Position numbers and translations under genes: made by a program. 36,174 bases of DNA from positions 1-36,174 of the forward strand of contig CANMCY010000023.1 in assembly GCA_947496375.1 (NCBI GenBank). Reading direction: 5' to 3'. This stretch comes from Flavobacteriales bacterium (GTDB lineage: Bacteria; Bacteroidota; Bacteroidia; NS11-12g; UBA955). Position 1 is the stretch's first letter, and each line of letters starts with the position of its first letter. The notes below the pieces were generated by a model. That model was given only the letters and a program-made list of their open reading frames with translations. It was not told the DNA's origin and did not search any database. This document shows positions 9,146 through 16,647 of this stretch, piece after piece.

Positions 9146-9149
9146 AAAT

Positions 9150-9180
9150 CAAATATACGAAATATTCTACAAAAAAGCAA
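9150..9180 (-). promoter_or_regulatory. Promoter of yraN (TTG-N20-TATATTTG)
   Basis: On the minus strand TTG (9178-9180) is followed after 20 nt by TATATTTG (9150-9157). The box ends 4 nt before the GTG start of yraN. This is one half of the divergent yraN/lipB control region. Confidence 0.7.
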
Positions 9181-9196
9181 GTATTTTAAAATCACG

Positions 9197-9204
9197 TATT
9201 TTTG
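9197..9204 (+). promoter_or_regulatory. -7 promoter box of lipB
   Basis: TATTTTTG ends 5 nt before the lipB ATG at 9210. The box end and start codon also lie in a perfect short inverted repeat, TTTGCA-N4-TGCAAA (9201-9216), which may be coincidence. The upstream sequence is A-rich with no clear -33 TTTG. Confidence 0.5.
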
Positions 9205-9209
9205 CAAGC

Positions 9210-9896
9210 ATGCAAATGTGCAACCGAAAAGATTTGGGTTTGATGGACTACAAGGATGCGTGGGATTTGCAGCTGTCGTTATTCGAAGAAAAAATCAAGG
9301 CAAAAACAAACGGAGAAAAGCCGCAGCATGATTTACTTTTAGTAGAACATCCTCATGTATACACGTTTGGGAAAAGTGCGGAACGCAGCAACCTGCTCGC
9401 CGATGCAGAAACCTTGTCTCAAATAGGTGCCGGCGTATATGATATTGAGCGTGGCGGTGATATTACCTACCATGGACCCGGGCAGTTGGTGGCATACCCC
9501 ATTTTCGACCTGGAGCAACTGGGGGTGGGCGTTAAAGTTTTTGTGGAAGGCATTGAAACTGCCATCATGCGCACATTGGCGGACTGGGACATTGTGGCAG
9601 AAACGATTCCGGGCAGAATTGGGGTATGGTTAGATAAAGACAAGCCACGTGAAAGGAAAATTGCCGCCATTGGAATAAAGTGCAGTCGCTTTGTCAGTAT
9701 GCATGGACTTGCACTGAATGTTAACACCAACCTATCCATGTTTAACCATATTGTTCCGTGTGGCATCTCTGACAAGCAGGTTTGCAGTATGGAGGGCGAA
9801 CTGGGCCGACAAATTGACATGTTTGTCGTAAAAAACACATTAGGCAAGCATTTTGCATCTATATTTGGATTACAATACAACGATGAACCGCAATAA
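9210..9896 (+). CDS. lipB: Octanoyl-[ACP]:protein N-octanoyltransferase
   Basis: A 228-residue LipB that moves octanoate from acyl carrier protein to lipoyl domains, the first step of endogenous lipoylation (LipA then inserts sulfur). Family motifs are all present: EHPHVYTFGKS at 46-56, the signature RGGDITYHGPGQLVAYPI at 81-98, KIAAIGIK with the catalytic Lys150, and HIVPCGI with the catalytic Cys184. Length is normal and no signal peptide is seen, so it is cytoplasmic. The E2 subunit encoded at 1659-2996 is a likely substrate, although the genes are not linked. ATG at 9210 is supported by a promoter box 5 nt upstream; a second Met at residue 3 is an alternative. Its 3' end overlaps the lemA start by 14 nt, so lipB heads the lemA-TPM-TPM cluster. 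Confidence 0.96.
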   Translation: MQMCNRKDLGLMDYKDAWDLQLSLFEEKIKAKTNGEKPQHDLLLVEHPHVYTFGKSAERSNLLADAETLSQIGAGVYDIERGGDITYHGPGQLVAYPIFDLEQLGVGVKVFVEGIETAIMRTLADWDIVAETIPGRIGVWLDKDKPRERKIAAIGIKCSRFVSMHGLALNVNTNLSMFNHIVPCGISDKQVCSMEGELGRQIDMFVVKNTLGKHFASIFGLQYNDEPQ

Positions 9897-10479
9897 CATT
9901 ATTTTACTTTCGGTGGTGGGCTTTTTTGCCATCATCTTCTTCTGGGGCTGTAATAAGTACAACGGCATTATTGACAAGGATGAAAAGGTTAAAAATGCCT
10001 GGGGGAATGTTCAAACGCAGTACCAGCGCAGGGCCGATTTGATTCCGGCACTTATCAGAACTGTACAGGAAGCAGGCAAGAATGAAAAAGGCATTTTGGA
10101 ATCTGTTACCAAAGCCCGTGCTGGTATCACAGAAGCCAAGGATGAAATCAGTAATGCTAAAAACCCTCAGGATCTGGAGCGGGCCAATGCCAAAATCAGT
10201 AGTGCGTTCACGCTTGCTGTAGAGGCCTATCCTCAAGTTAGAAGTACTGAAGCATATTTAAAATTGCAGGATGAGATGCCCGGTACTGAAAACAGAATTG
10301 CCACAGCAAGATCTGACTATAATAATACCGTTCGGGTGTACAATACTGCTGTACGCACCTTCCCCGGCAATATCGTGGCAGGATTTGGCGGATTCACCGT
10401 AAAGGATGAATTCAAAGCCGAGGCGGGTAGTGAGAAAGCGCCTGATTACGACAAGGCCTGGGATAAAGGCAAAGAATAA
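9883..10479 (+). CDS. lemA: LemA family protein
   Basis: A 198-residue LemA-like protein with an N-terminal hydrophobic segment (about 6-22) followed by a mostly helical domain: NKYNGIIDKDEKVKNAWGNVQTQYQRRADLIP is the hallmark segment, followed by long amphipathic helices. LemA proteins are membrane-anchored with the helical domain usually outside; their function is not settled, though they often sit beside TPM-domain genes as here. Cys23 follows FFWG, but Phe and Trp at -3 and -2 make this a poor lipobox, so a plain membrane anchor is more likely. The ATG at 9883 overlaps the end of lipB by 14 nt, and an ATG 30 nt further upstream lies deep inside lipB and would spoil the N-terminus. The next gene starts 5 nt after the stop, so this is an operon. 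Confidence 0.92.
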   Translation: MNRNNIILLSVVGFFAIIFFWGCNKYNGIIDKDEKVKNAWGNVQTQYQRRADLIPALIRTVQEAGKNEKGILESVTKARAGITEAKDEISNAKNPQDLERANAKISSAFTLAVEAYPQVRSTEAYLKLQDEMPGTENRIATARSDYNNTVRVYNTAVRTFPGNIVAGFGGFTVKDEFKAEAGSEKAPDYDKAWDKGKE

Positions 10480-10484
10480 TCCGG

Positions 10485-10925
10485 GTGTTTCCATTCTTTC
10501 AAAAAACAGTAAGCCTTGATGAGGCCTCCATATTGGAGGCGATCCGCAGCGCAGAAAGTCGGTCCAGGGCCGAAATACGGGTGCATGTGGCCCGAAAAAT
10601 CGGGAAAACAGGTACGTTAGCCGCGGCGCAGGCCACTTTTAACGAACTTGGCATGCACCGCACTGAACTTCGAAACGGAGTGTTGATTTTTGTTTGCCCC
10701 GGCGAAAAAAAGTTTGCCATACTCGGTGATATTGGCATACACCAACATGTGAATGATGCATTTTGGGAACATGTAAAATCTGAAATGCAGGATCTGATGA
10801 AAACGGGCAAGCTTACAGAAGCCATTTGCTATGGAATAAACCTTGCAGGTGAAAAACTGCAACAATACTTCCCTGCAGGAGATCACAATCCCAATGAATT
10901 GAGCAATGAAATTTCGAGGGATTAA
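10485..10925 (+). CDS. TPM-domain protein without signal peptide
   Basis: A 146-residue protein consisting of little more than a TPM domain (formerly DUF477): ILEAIRSAESRSRAEIRVHV at 17-36, then RNGVLIFVCPGEKKFAILGD and a helical end with GDHNPNELSNE. The domain is related to plant TLP18.3 and to MoxR-linked proteins, with suggested phosphatase or chaperone-like roles that are not proven for bacterial members. Unlike the next gene, it has no signal peptide or membrane helix, so it would act in the cytoplasm or on the inner membrane face. The start is a GTG 5 nt after the lemA stop; no ATG is available before the domain. Its 3' end overlaps the following TPM gene by 20 nt, which fits translational coupling. 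Confidence 0.85.
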   Translation: MFPFFQKTVSLDEASILEAIRSAESRSRAEIRVHVARKIGKTGTLAAAQATFNELGMHRTELRNGVLIFVCPGEKKFAILGDIGIHQHVNDAFWEHVKSEMQDLMKTGKLTEAICYGINLAGEKLQQYFPAGDHNPNELSNEISRD

Positions 10926-11670
10926 CATATTACTCGCAGTGCTGCTTTGTTGCAGCAGCCATGGGTTATTAAAGGCGCAAACAGAAGATGATATTGCCAG
11001 AAAACCGGTACCGGATTATCGCGGTCTGGTGAATGACTTTGCCGGGCTGTTGTCGGCAGATGAAGTTCAGCAGCTTGAAAAAACTTTAAGGGCATACGAA
11101 GACAGCAGCAGCACGCAAATTGTGGTTGTGACAGAAAAGACCCTTAACGGACGCGACCAGTTTGACCGAAGTATGGATTTTGCCCGCCTGTGGGGTGTAG
11201 GCCAAAAGGATAAAAACAACGGTGTGGTGATATACCTGGCCCTTGAAGAACGCAAATTAAGTATCCGCACTGCCAATGCCACACAGGGCGCACTCACTGA
11301 TGGCGAATCCGGGCAAATCCGGAGAAACATTATGCAGCCATTGCTCAAACAGGGCAAATACTTCGAAGCGTTTGACGGAGGAAGCCGGGCTGTAATGCAG
11401 GCCCTTGCCGGTGAATTCAAAGCTGATGGAAAAACAAAACAGAGTGACGCCCCCGGCTTTATAATCCTATTCATCGTTTTATTGATCATTTTTATTGCAT
11501 CCTCTTTTGGACGCAGAGGCAGAAGTCGCGGTTACGGCGGAATGGGCCCCTATTTCTGGGGTGGCGGATTTGGAGGCGGTTTTGGGAGCGGAGGAAGCTC
11601 AGGAAGCAGTTGGGGCGGCATGGGCGGTGGCGGAGGATTTGACGGCGGTGGCTCTGATGGTGGCTGGTAA
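10906..11670 (+). CDS. TPM-domain membrane protein (YgcG-like) with Gly-rich tail
   Basis: A 254-residue protein with a signal peptide (about 1-24, ending LLKAQ), a TPM domain at about 37-165 starting PDYRGLVNDFAGLLS, a single membrane helix near 184-198 (FIILFIVLLIIFIAS), a basic stretch (GRRGRSRG), and a low-complexity C-terminus of Gly, Ser and aromatic residues ending GGSDGGW. This is the classic YgcG architecture, with the TPM domain outside the cytoplasmic membrane and the Gly-rich tail inside. Function is unresolved in the family. It completes a lemA-TPM-TPM set, an arrangement seen across Bacteroidota, and overlaps the previous gene by 20 nt. The next gene, uvrA, has its own promoter, so this is probably the last gene of the lipB operon; no strong terminator is visible. 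Confidence 0.9.
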   Translation: MKFRGINILLAVLLCCSSHGLLKAQTEDDIARKPVPDYRGLVNDFAGLLSADEVQQLEKTLRAYEDSSSTQIVVVTEKTLNGRDQFDRSMDFARLWGVGQKDKNNGVVIYLALEERKLSIRTANATQGALTDGESGQIRRNIMQPLLKQGKYFEAFDGGSRAVMQALAGEFKADGKTKQSDAPGFIILFIVLLIIFIASSFGRRGRSRGYGGMGPYFWGGGFGGGFGSGGSSGSSWGGMGGGGGFDGGGSDGGW

Positions 11671-11732
11671 TTCAGATTGCGTATACACTACTTTATTATT
11701 GTCCAAATCTTCAATTAGCACCGCTTTTTCAG

Positions 11733-11740
11733 TACCTTTG
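11733..11740 (+). promoter_or_regulatory. -7 promoter box of uvrA
   Basis: TACCTTTG, followed by CACCC, lies 10 nt before the uvrA TTG start. The 13-base string is identical to that upstream of topA (6596-6608, minus strand). No good -33 TTTG is seen at 17-23 nt upstream. Confidence 0.55.
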
Positions 11741-11750
11741 CACCCCTGTT

Positions 11751-14591
11751 TTGGAGCCGGAAATCAATTATATAGACAAAGGTGAAATCACCGTCATTGG
11801 TGCCAGGGAACACAACCTGAAAAACCTGGATCTGGTTATACCCAGAAACAAATTGGTTGTTTTCACAGGATTATCCGGTTCAGGCAAAAGCTCGCTTGCC
11901 TTTGACACCCTATTTGCGGAGGGGCAGCGCCGTTATCTGGAAAGTTTCAGCGCGTATGCCCGCCAATTTATTGGTGATATGAAGCGGCCGGATGTAGACA
12001 AAATCACCGGTCTTAGCCCTGTAATCAGCATAGAACAAAAAACCGTTTCGCGCAATCCCCGAAGCACGGTGGGAACTGTTACTGAAGTTTATGATTTTCT
12101 GCGCCTGCTGTTTGCCCGTGCCGGTGAGGCCTTCAGCTATGTTTCAGGAGAGAAAATGGTTCGGTTTACGGAAGCCCAGATTATCGCATCCATCATTGAG
12201 CGCTTTAATGGCGAAAAAGTAACCATGCTTGCCCCCCTTGTGAAAGGCAGAAAAGGCCACTATCGGGAGCTTTTTGAACAAACACTAAAGCGAGGGTACA
12301 ATAAAGTGAGGGTTGACGGTGAAATTCTGGACATCAAACCCGGCATGCAGGTGGACCGCTATAAAATCCATGATATAGAGGCGGTAGTGGACAGGATACA
12401 GGTAAATGGACTTGATACACAACGATTGAATGACAGTGTAGGTACAGCACTGAAAATGGGGCATGGCTATCTGATGATTCTCACCGATAACACTGTTCAT
12501 CCCTATTCCAGGTTTTTAATGGATCCTGTTTCCGGTATCAGTTATGAGGAACCTCAGCCCAATAGCTTTTCTTTTAACAGTCCTTATGGAGCATGCGAAC
12601 ATTGCGAAGGTCTGGGAGAAGTAGCAGAAGTAAATATTGATTACATCATCCCCGACAGAACCAAAAGCATAAACAAAGGAGCTATTATTCCTGTGGGTGA
12701 GCTAAGGGATAACTGGACATTTACCCAACTGAGGGCAGTTGCCAAACACCTCAACTTCAGTCTGGCGGATACCATCGAAAAGCTTTCCCAAGAGCAGGTA
12801 GATGCTGTTTTATATGGACTAAAAGACAAAATCACCTTGGAATACACAGGCAATGACGGTAAGAAACACAAATACCAAAGCCAGTGGAAAGGGGTAGTGC
12901 ACTACATAAATGAGAATTTTTTCGAGAGCGATGATGATAAACTAAGGCAGTGGGCAGAGGAATTTATGCATACCCAGTCCTGCCCTGATTGTGGCGGCAG
13001 TCGATTAAAAAAACAATCGCTGTTTTTCCGTTTTGGCGAAAAAAACATTTCAGAAGTAGCTTCCATGAATCTCGGTGACCTGGCCCTTTGGATTAAAAAC
13101 ATTGATGCCAGTATTTCAGATCGCCAAAAGATTATCGCGGCAGAGCTATTGAAAGAAATTGGTGCCAGGGTTGGTTTTCTCAATGCTGTCGGTCTGGAAT
13201 ATCTGAGCTTGAACAGTCCGGCCAGAACCCTGAGTGGAGGTGAAGCCCAGCGTATACGTCTTGCCACCCAGATAGGCAGCAAACTGGTGAATGTGCTATA
13301 TATACTGGATGAACCCAGCATAGGACTTCATCAACGTGATAATGAAAAACTTATTGACAGTCTGAAAGAGCTGCGCGATCTGGGCAACACAGTGCTGGTG
13401 GTGGAACACGACAAAGACATGATGCTGGCAAGCGACTGGCTCGTGGAGATTGGTCCCGGAGCCGGAGCCCATGGCGGAGAAATAGTAGCATCTGCAGTCC
13501 CTGAAGAGTTTGTAAAATCTGATAGTGTAACTGCCTCATACCTTGCTGACCGAATAAGCATTGCTGTTCCTTCAAAAAGAAGAAAACCGGGTAAAGAAAA
13601 ACTGGTTTTGAAAGGTTGCAAAGGGCACAATTTAAAAAACGTGGATGTGGAAATTCCGCTGGGGCTGCTGGTTTGTATCAGTGGTGTAAGTGGCAGTGGT
13701 AAATCATCATTAATCAATGAAACCCTCTTCCCTATTTTACACAATCATGTTTACAGTACCCACTACAGACCTTTGGAACACGCCTCTATCAAAGGGCTGG
13801 AGCACATTGATAAGGTTATCCGCATAGACCAAAGTCCGATTGGCAGGACCCCACGAAGCAATCCTGCGACCTATGTTGGGGTATTCACCGAAATCAGAAA
13901 TTTATTTGCCGAACTGCCAGAAGCAAGAATACGTGGCTACAAACCCGGCAGGTTCAGCTTCAACGTTAAAGGAGGCCGTTGTGAGGGCTGCGGCGGTGGC
14001 GGGAAAAAAGTCATTGAAATGAACTTTTTGCCCAATGTGGAGGTGAAATGCGATGTTTGCCAGGGAAAGCGATACAATCGTGAAACGCTGGAAGTAAGGT
14101 ATAGGGGCAAAAGTATATACGATGTGCTGGAAATGTCGATTGCACAGGCCGTTGTTTTTTTTGAGCATTTACCACTCATTCACCGAAAAATAAAAACCAT
14201 GGTGGATGTAGGTCTTGGCTATATAACTTTAGGACAAAGCAGCACAACCCTAAGCGGTGGTGAGGCACAACGGGTAAAACTGGCCACTGAATTAAGCAAA
14301 AAAGACACCGGAAAAACGGTTTACATATTAGACGAACCCACAACCGGACTTCATTTTGATGACATCAGACAGTTACTGTCTGTATTGCAGGAACTGACCG
14401 ATAAAGGCAATACGGTACTGGTCATAGAACACAACATGGACGTAATAAAAGTGGCAGACCATGTAATCGATCTGGGCCCGGAAGGAGGCACCGGCGGTGG
14501 AACCATTTTGGCTACCGGCACACCGGAAGAAATTATTAAAGTAAAATTCAGTCATACGGGTAGATTTCTACGTAAAGAGCTAATTAGCTAA
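11751..14591 (+). CDS. uvrA: Excinuclease ABC subunit A
   Basis: A 946-residue UvrA, the damage-recognition ATPase of nucleotide excision repair that loads UvrB onto lesions. It contains two ABC ATPase modules. The first Walker A is GLSGSGKSS at 40-48 and the second is GVSGSGKSS. Both signature motifs are intact (LSGGEAQRIRLATQ and LSGGEAQRVKLATE), as are both Walker B/D-loop strings (YILDEPSIGLHQRD, YILDEPTTGLHFDD). Zinc sites are present at CEHCEGLGEV/CPDCGGSRL and at CEGCGGGG/CDVCQGKRYN. The start appears to be a TTG at 11751 giving MEPEINYIDKGEITVIGARE; no in-frame ATG or GTG lies before the conserved core, and the promoter box 10 nt upstream fits. Length is normal, and there are no odd substitutions at catalytic positions. 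Confidence 0.97.
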   Translation: MEPEINYIDKGEITVIGAREHNLKNLDLVIPRNKLVVFTGLSGSGKSSLAFDTLFAEGQRRYLESFSAYARQFIGDMKRPDVDKITGLSPVISIEQKTVSRNPRSTVGTVTEVYDFLRLLFARAGEAFSYVSGEKMVRFTEAQIIASIIERFNGEKVTMLAPLVKGRKGHYRELFEQTLKRGYNKVRVDGEILDIKPGMQVDRYKIHDIEAVVDRIQVNGLDTQRLNDSVGTALKMGHGYLMILTDNTVHPYSRFLMDPVSGISYEEPQPNSFSFNSPYGACEHCEGLGEVAEVNIDYIIPDRTKSINKGAIIPVGELRDNWTFTQLRAVAKHLNFSLADTIEKLSQEQVDAVLYGLKDKITLEYTGNDGKKHKYQSQWKGVVHYINENFFESDDDKLRQWAEEFMHTQSCPDCGGSRLKKQSLFFRFGEKNISEVASMNLGDLALWIKNIDASISDRQKIIAAELLKEIGARVGFLNAVGLEYLSLNSPARTLSGGEAQRIRLATQIGSKLVNVLYILDEPSIGLHQRDNEKLIDSLKELRDLGNTVLVVEHDKDMMLASDWLVEIGPGAGAHGGEIVASAVPEEFVKSDSVTASYLADRISIAVPSKRRKPGKEKLVLKGCKGHNLKNVDVEIPLGLLVCISGVSGSGKSSLINETLFPILHNHVYSTHYRPLEHASIKGLEHIDKVIRIDQSPIGRTPRSNPATYVGVFTEIRNLFAELPEARIRGYKPGRFSFNVKGGRCEGCGGGGKKVIEMNFLPNVEVKCDVCQGKRYNRETLEVRYRGKSIYDVLEMSIAQAVVFFEHLPLIHRKIKTMVDVGLGYITLGQSSTTLSGGEAQRVKLATELSKKDTGKTVYILDEPTTGLHFDDIRQLLSVLQELTDKGNTVLVIEHNMDVIKVADHVIDLGPEGGTGGGTILATGTPEEIIKVKFSHTGRFLRKELIS

Positions 14592-14615
14592 TTCACACAT
14601 CTATTATCTTTTGCC

Positions 14616-14640
14616 AAAAAAACATATATTTGTTTTTTTT
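14616..14640 (+). promoter_or_regulatory. Promoter box inside an A/T hairpin before the S74 protein gene
   Basis: TATATTTG (14625-14632) matches the -7 box and leaves 14 nt to the ATG at 14647. The box lies in a perfect inverted repeat: AAAAAAACA (14616-14624), loop TATATT, then TGTTTTTTT (14631-14639) and one more T. In RNA this could act as a weak terminator for uvrA, whose stop is 24 nt upstream. Both roles are inference, and A-U stems are weak. Confidence 0.4.
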
Positions 14641-14646
14641 AGCAAC

Positions 14647-16629
14647 ATGAAAAAACAATCAATACTGGCTTTCCTGTGCATTCTTGGGTACATGGGTATA
14701 TCTAATGCGCAGGCCCCCAATTTGTTTTCATACCAAGCGGTTATCCGGGATGGCAGCGGCACACTTGTCATCAATTCAGGCATTGGAATGGAATTAGTTA
14801 TCCGACAAGGTAGTTCTACCGGAACTGTAGTTTACAGCGAAACGCAAAAAGTCAACAGCAACGCCAATGGATTAATCACAGCCCAAATAGGAGCCGGTAA
14901 TGTTGTGAGTGGTAATATAAACAGTATAGACTGGAGCAAAGGACCCTATTTCCTGGAAAGTAATTCTGATGCTACCGGGGGCAACAACTACACTATCAAA
15001 GGGACAACGCAGCTATTGTCTGTGCCATACGCACTATATGCCGCAAAATCAGGCAATGCTGTAACAACAGCTATTATAGCGGGTCAGGGAATGAGAAAGA
15101 GCGGCGACACCCTGCATGCAAATTCAGAAAATGATATTTGGAATGCCGGTAAAATCAAAGGTAAAGCTGTTTCAGGAATTTCACCTGCCAAAGACGATGT
15201 TTTGCAGTGGAATGGAACGGAATGGATACCTGCCAAAATCAGCGCAGGTGGCGGAGGAGGAACATTGAATGTGATAGCAGGAAACGGCCTTAAAAAAAGT
15301 GGGGATACTCTAAGTGCATTAAACAAACAAGCTATATGGAGTGCGGGTGATATAATGGGGAGAAGTATTTCAACAGCTACTCCTGCCAAGGATGATGTAT
15401 ACCGTTGGACTGGGACTGCGTGGGCTCCATCGGCAATTACAGGCGGAGGTGGCGGCAGCAATCCTACAGTGGCCGGTTTTGGCCTGTTAAAAAATGGTGA
15501 CACTCTGTCGGCAAGAGCCAATTTCGCCATGTGGAATGCGGCCTATTTACAAGACAATTCCGTTTCGTCTGCCAAGCCCGCAGCCAACGATGTTTTGCAA
15601 TACAACGGCTCAATCTGGGCACCTGCAGCACTAACCGGTATGAGCGTTTTCGCCGGCACAGGATTATCCAAAAATGGTGATACACTGGACGCATTGAACA
15701 ATACAGCCATGTGGAACGCCAATCTGCTTCAGGGCAGAAGCGTATCTTCTACTGCCCCATCCACCAATGATGTATTGAAATGGAATGGCAGCAGCTGGGC
15801 ACCGGGTACCGGCGGAAGCGGCAGCAGTATCAGCTGCGGAACATCGTTTAATACCAATTACACAGTGCGTGGCACCGGTAGCGGAAGCTGGGAATGTACC
15901 GATGCCATTTGGATTAATAGCACAAAAAATGTTGGTATCGGAACCACCTCACCATCTTCCTCCTTCGACTTATCTGTTGGTACATCGGGCCTTCTGGTAA
16001 ACGGTTCCACCACTACTTCCAACTTTGCAGGAAGGGTTCGCATAGGCAGCACATCCACCACCAGTTATGACCTGCAAGTTGATGGCGATGGATACATGAC
16101 AGGAGGACTGAGGGTAGGCACAACATCAGCGCCCGCCACGGGTGGTATTATGGCCAATGGAGTGATAGAAACCAATGCGCGTTTTATCATGAACTCAAGC
16201 ACTACCGGAACCGGAACTACGGTTGTACGTACATCCGGCGGTGAATTAAGACCCACCTCCTCCACCATACATGTGAAGGAAAATGTTAAGAATCTTCAAT
16301 TTTCTAAAGAGAAATTATTGTCACTCAGGCCGGTATCATACAATCTGAAACCAGCTTTGGGTGGGGATCATGAAATAGGATTGATTGCAGAGGAAGTAGC
16401 AGAATTCATACCCGAACTTGTTGTTTTTGGTCCCGAGAGGAAATGGAAAGGCAACACAGGTATAGCCGAAACTGATGCTAATGGTAGAGAGATTCTGAAC
16501 TACAACAAAATGGTTCCCTACTCAGTACACTACGACAGACTGCCTGTTTATTTGCTCAGTATTATCAGGGAACAGGAAACAAGAATAAAAAATCTGGAAG
16601 AACGCTTGGAAAAACTGGAAAGACGCTGA
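14647..16629 (+). CDS. Secreted repeat protein with C-terminal S74 intramolecular chaperone domain
   Basis: A 660-residue protein. ATG at 14647 gives a signal peptide (MKKQSILAFLCILGYMGISNA, cut near 21-23); the TTG at 14611 would add 12 residues and lies upstream of the promoter box. Residues 24-140 form an N-terminal domain common in Bacteroidota surface proteins (FSYQAVIRDGSGTL ... LLSVPYALYA). Four imperfect repeats of 60-66 residues follow at about 143-387, each with a G-x-G-[ML]-x-K-[SN]-GDTL core and ending W-[IA]-P. After a beta-rich stalk comes an S74 domain (about 539-637) like that of phage tail spikes, with Ser539 and Lys544 placed as the self-cleaving dyad, and a terminal coiled coil (REQETRIKNLEERLEKLERR). 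The product is probably a trimeric surface fibre. There is no T9SS sorting tail and no phage genes nearby. Confidence 0.88.
   Translation: MKKQSILAFLCILGYMGISNAQAPNLFSYQAVIRDGSGTLVINSGIGMELVIRQGSSTGTVVYSETQKVNSNANGLITAQIGAGNVVSGNINSIDWSKGPYFLESNSDATGGNNYTIKGTTQLLSVPYALYAAKSGNAVTTAIIAGQGMRKSGDTLHANSENDIWNAGKIKGKAVSGISPAKDDVLQWNGTEWIPAKISAGGGGGTLNVIAGNGLKKSGDTLSALNKQAIWSAGDIMGRSISTATPAKDDVYRWTGTAWAPSAITGGGGGSNPTVAGFGLLKNGDTLSARANFAMWNAAYLQDNSVSSAKPAANDVLQYNGSIWAPAALTGMSVFAGTGLSKNGDTLDALNNTAMWNANLLQGRSVSSTAPSTNDVLKWNGSSWAPGTGGSGSSISCGTSFNTNYTVRGTGSGSWECTDAIWINSTKNVGIGTTSPSSSFDLSVGTSGLLVNGSTTTSNFAGRVRIGSTSTTSYDLQVDGDGYMTGGLRVGTTSAPATGGIMANGVIETNARFIMNSSTTGTGTTVVRTSGGELRPTSSTIHVKENVKNLQFSKEKLLSLRPVSYNLKPALGGDHEIGLIAEEVAEFIPELVVFGPERKWKGNTGIAETDANGREILNYNKMVPYSVHYDRLPVYLLSIIREQETRIKNLEERLEKLERR
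15073..15807 (+). repeat. Four tandem coding repeats (about 60-66 codons each)
   Basis: Units begin near 15073, 15271, 15469 and 15646. Shared positions are the AG-x-G core, K-[SN]-GDTL, a W near position 25 of the unit, S[VI]S before an [AP]-x-x-[ND]DV string, and a closing W-[AI]-P. The first two units end in a Gly5 linker. Spacing is 66, 65 and 60 residues. The units have diverged, so this is an old duplication and not a recent expansion. Confidence 0.8.
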
Positions 16630-16637
16630 TACATTTG
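16606..16637 (+). promoter_or_regulatory. Promoter of the sugar transporter gene
   Basis: TTG (16606-16608) is followed after 21 nt by TACATTTG (16630-16637). The -33 part lies inside the end of the preceding gene and the -7 box begins right after its stop codon. It leaves 10 nt to the ATG at 16648, so the transporter can be transcribed on its own. Confidence 0.6.
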
Positions 16638-16647
16638 AAAAAATGTT

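Noticed and set aside
9883-9951. LemA as a lipoprotein (Cys23)
   Set aside because: Phe and Trp before the Gly-Cys do not fit a lipobox, and LemA proteins usually have a plain N-terminal membrane helix.
11495-11785. A 96-codon frame overlapping the Gly-rich end of the second TPM gene
   Set aside because: It is a shifted reading of a Gly-repeat region, with Ala/Val/Glu bias from GGC/GGA codons.
1659-12000. A lipoylation operon linking lipB and the E2 gene
   Set aside because: They lie more than 6 kb apart on opposite strands with independent promoters; the link is biochemical only.
13331-13744. Minus-strand open frames opposite uvrA (also 12902-13321)
   Set aside because: They mirror the strongly conserved ATPase codons of uvrA and show no domain of their own.
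15073-15807. Direct repeats as a possible CRISPR-like array
   Set aside because: The repeats are diverged coding repeats of about 180-200 bases in one open frame, with no short identical repeats or spacers.
14647-16629. Prophage tail fibre
   Set aside because: S74 domains suggest phage, but the protein has a signal peptide and a Bacteroidota surface-protein N-terminal domain, and no structural, lysis or integrase genes are nearby.
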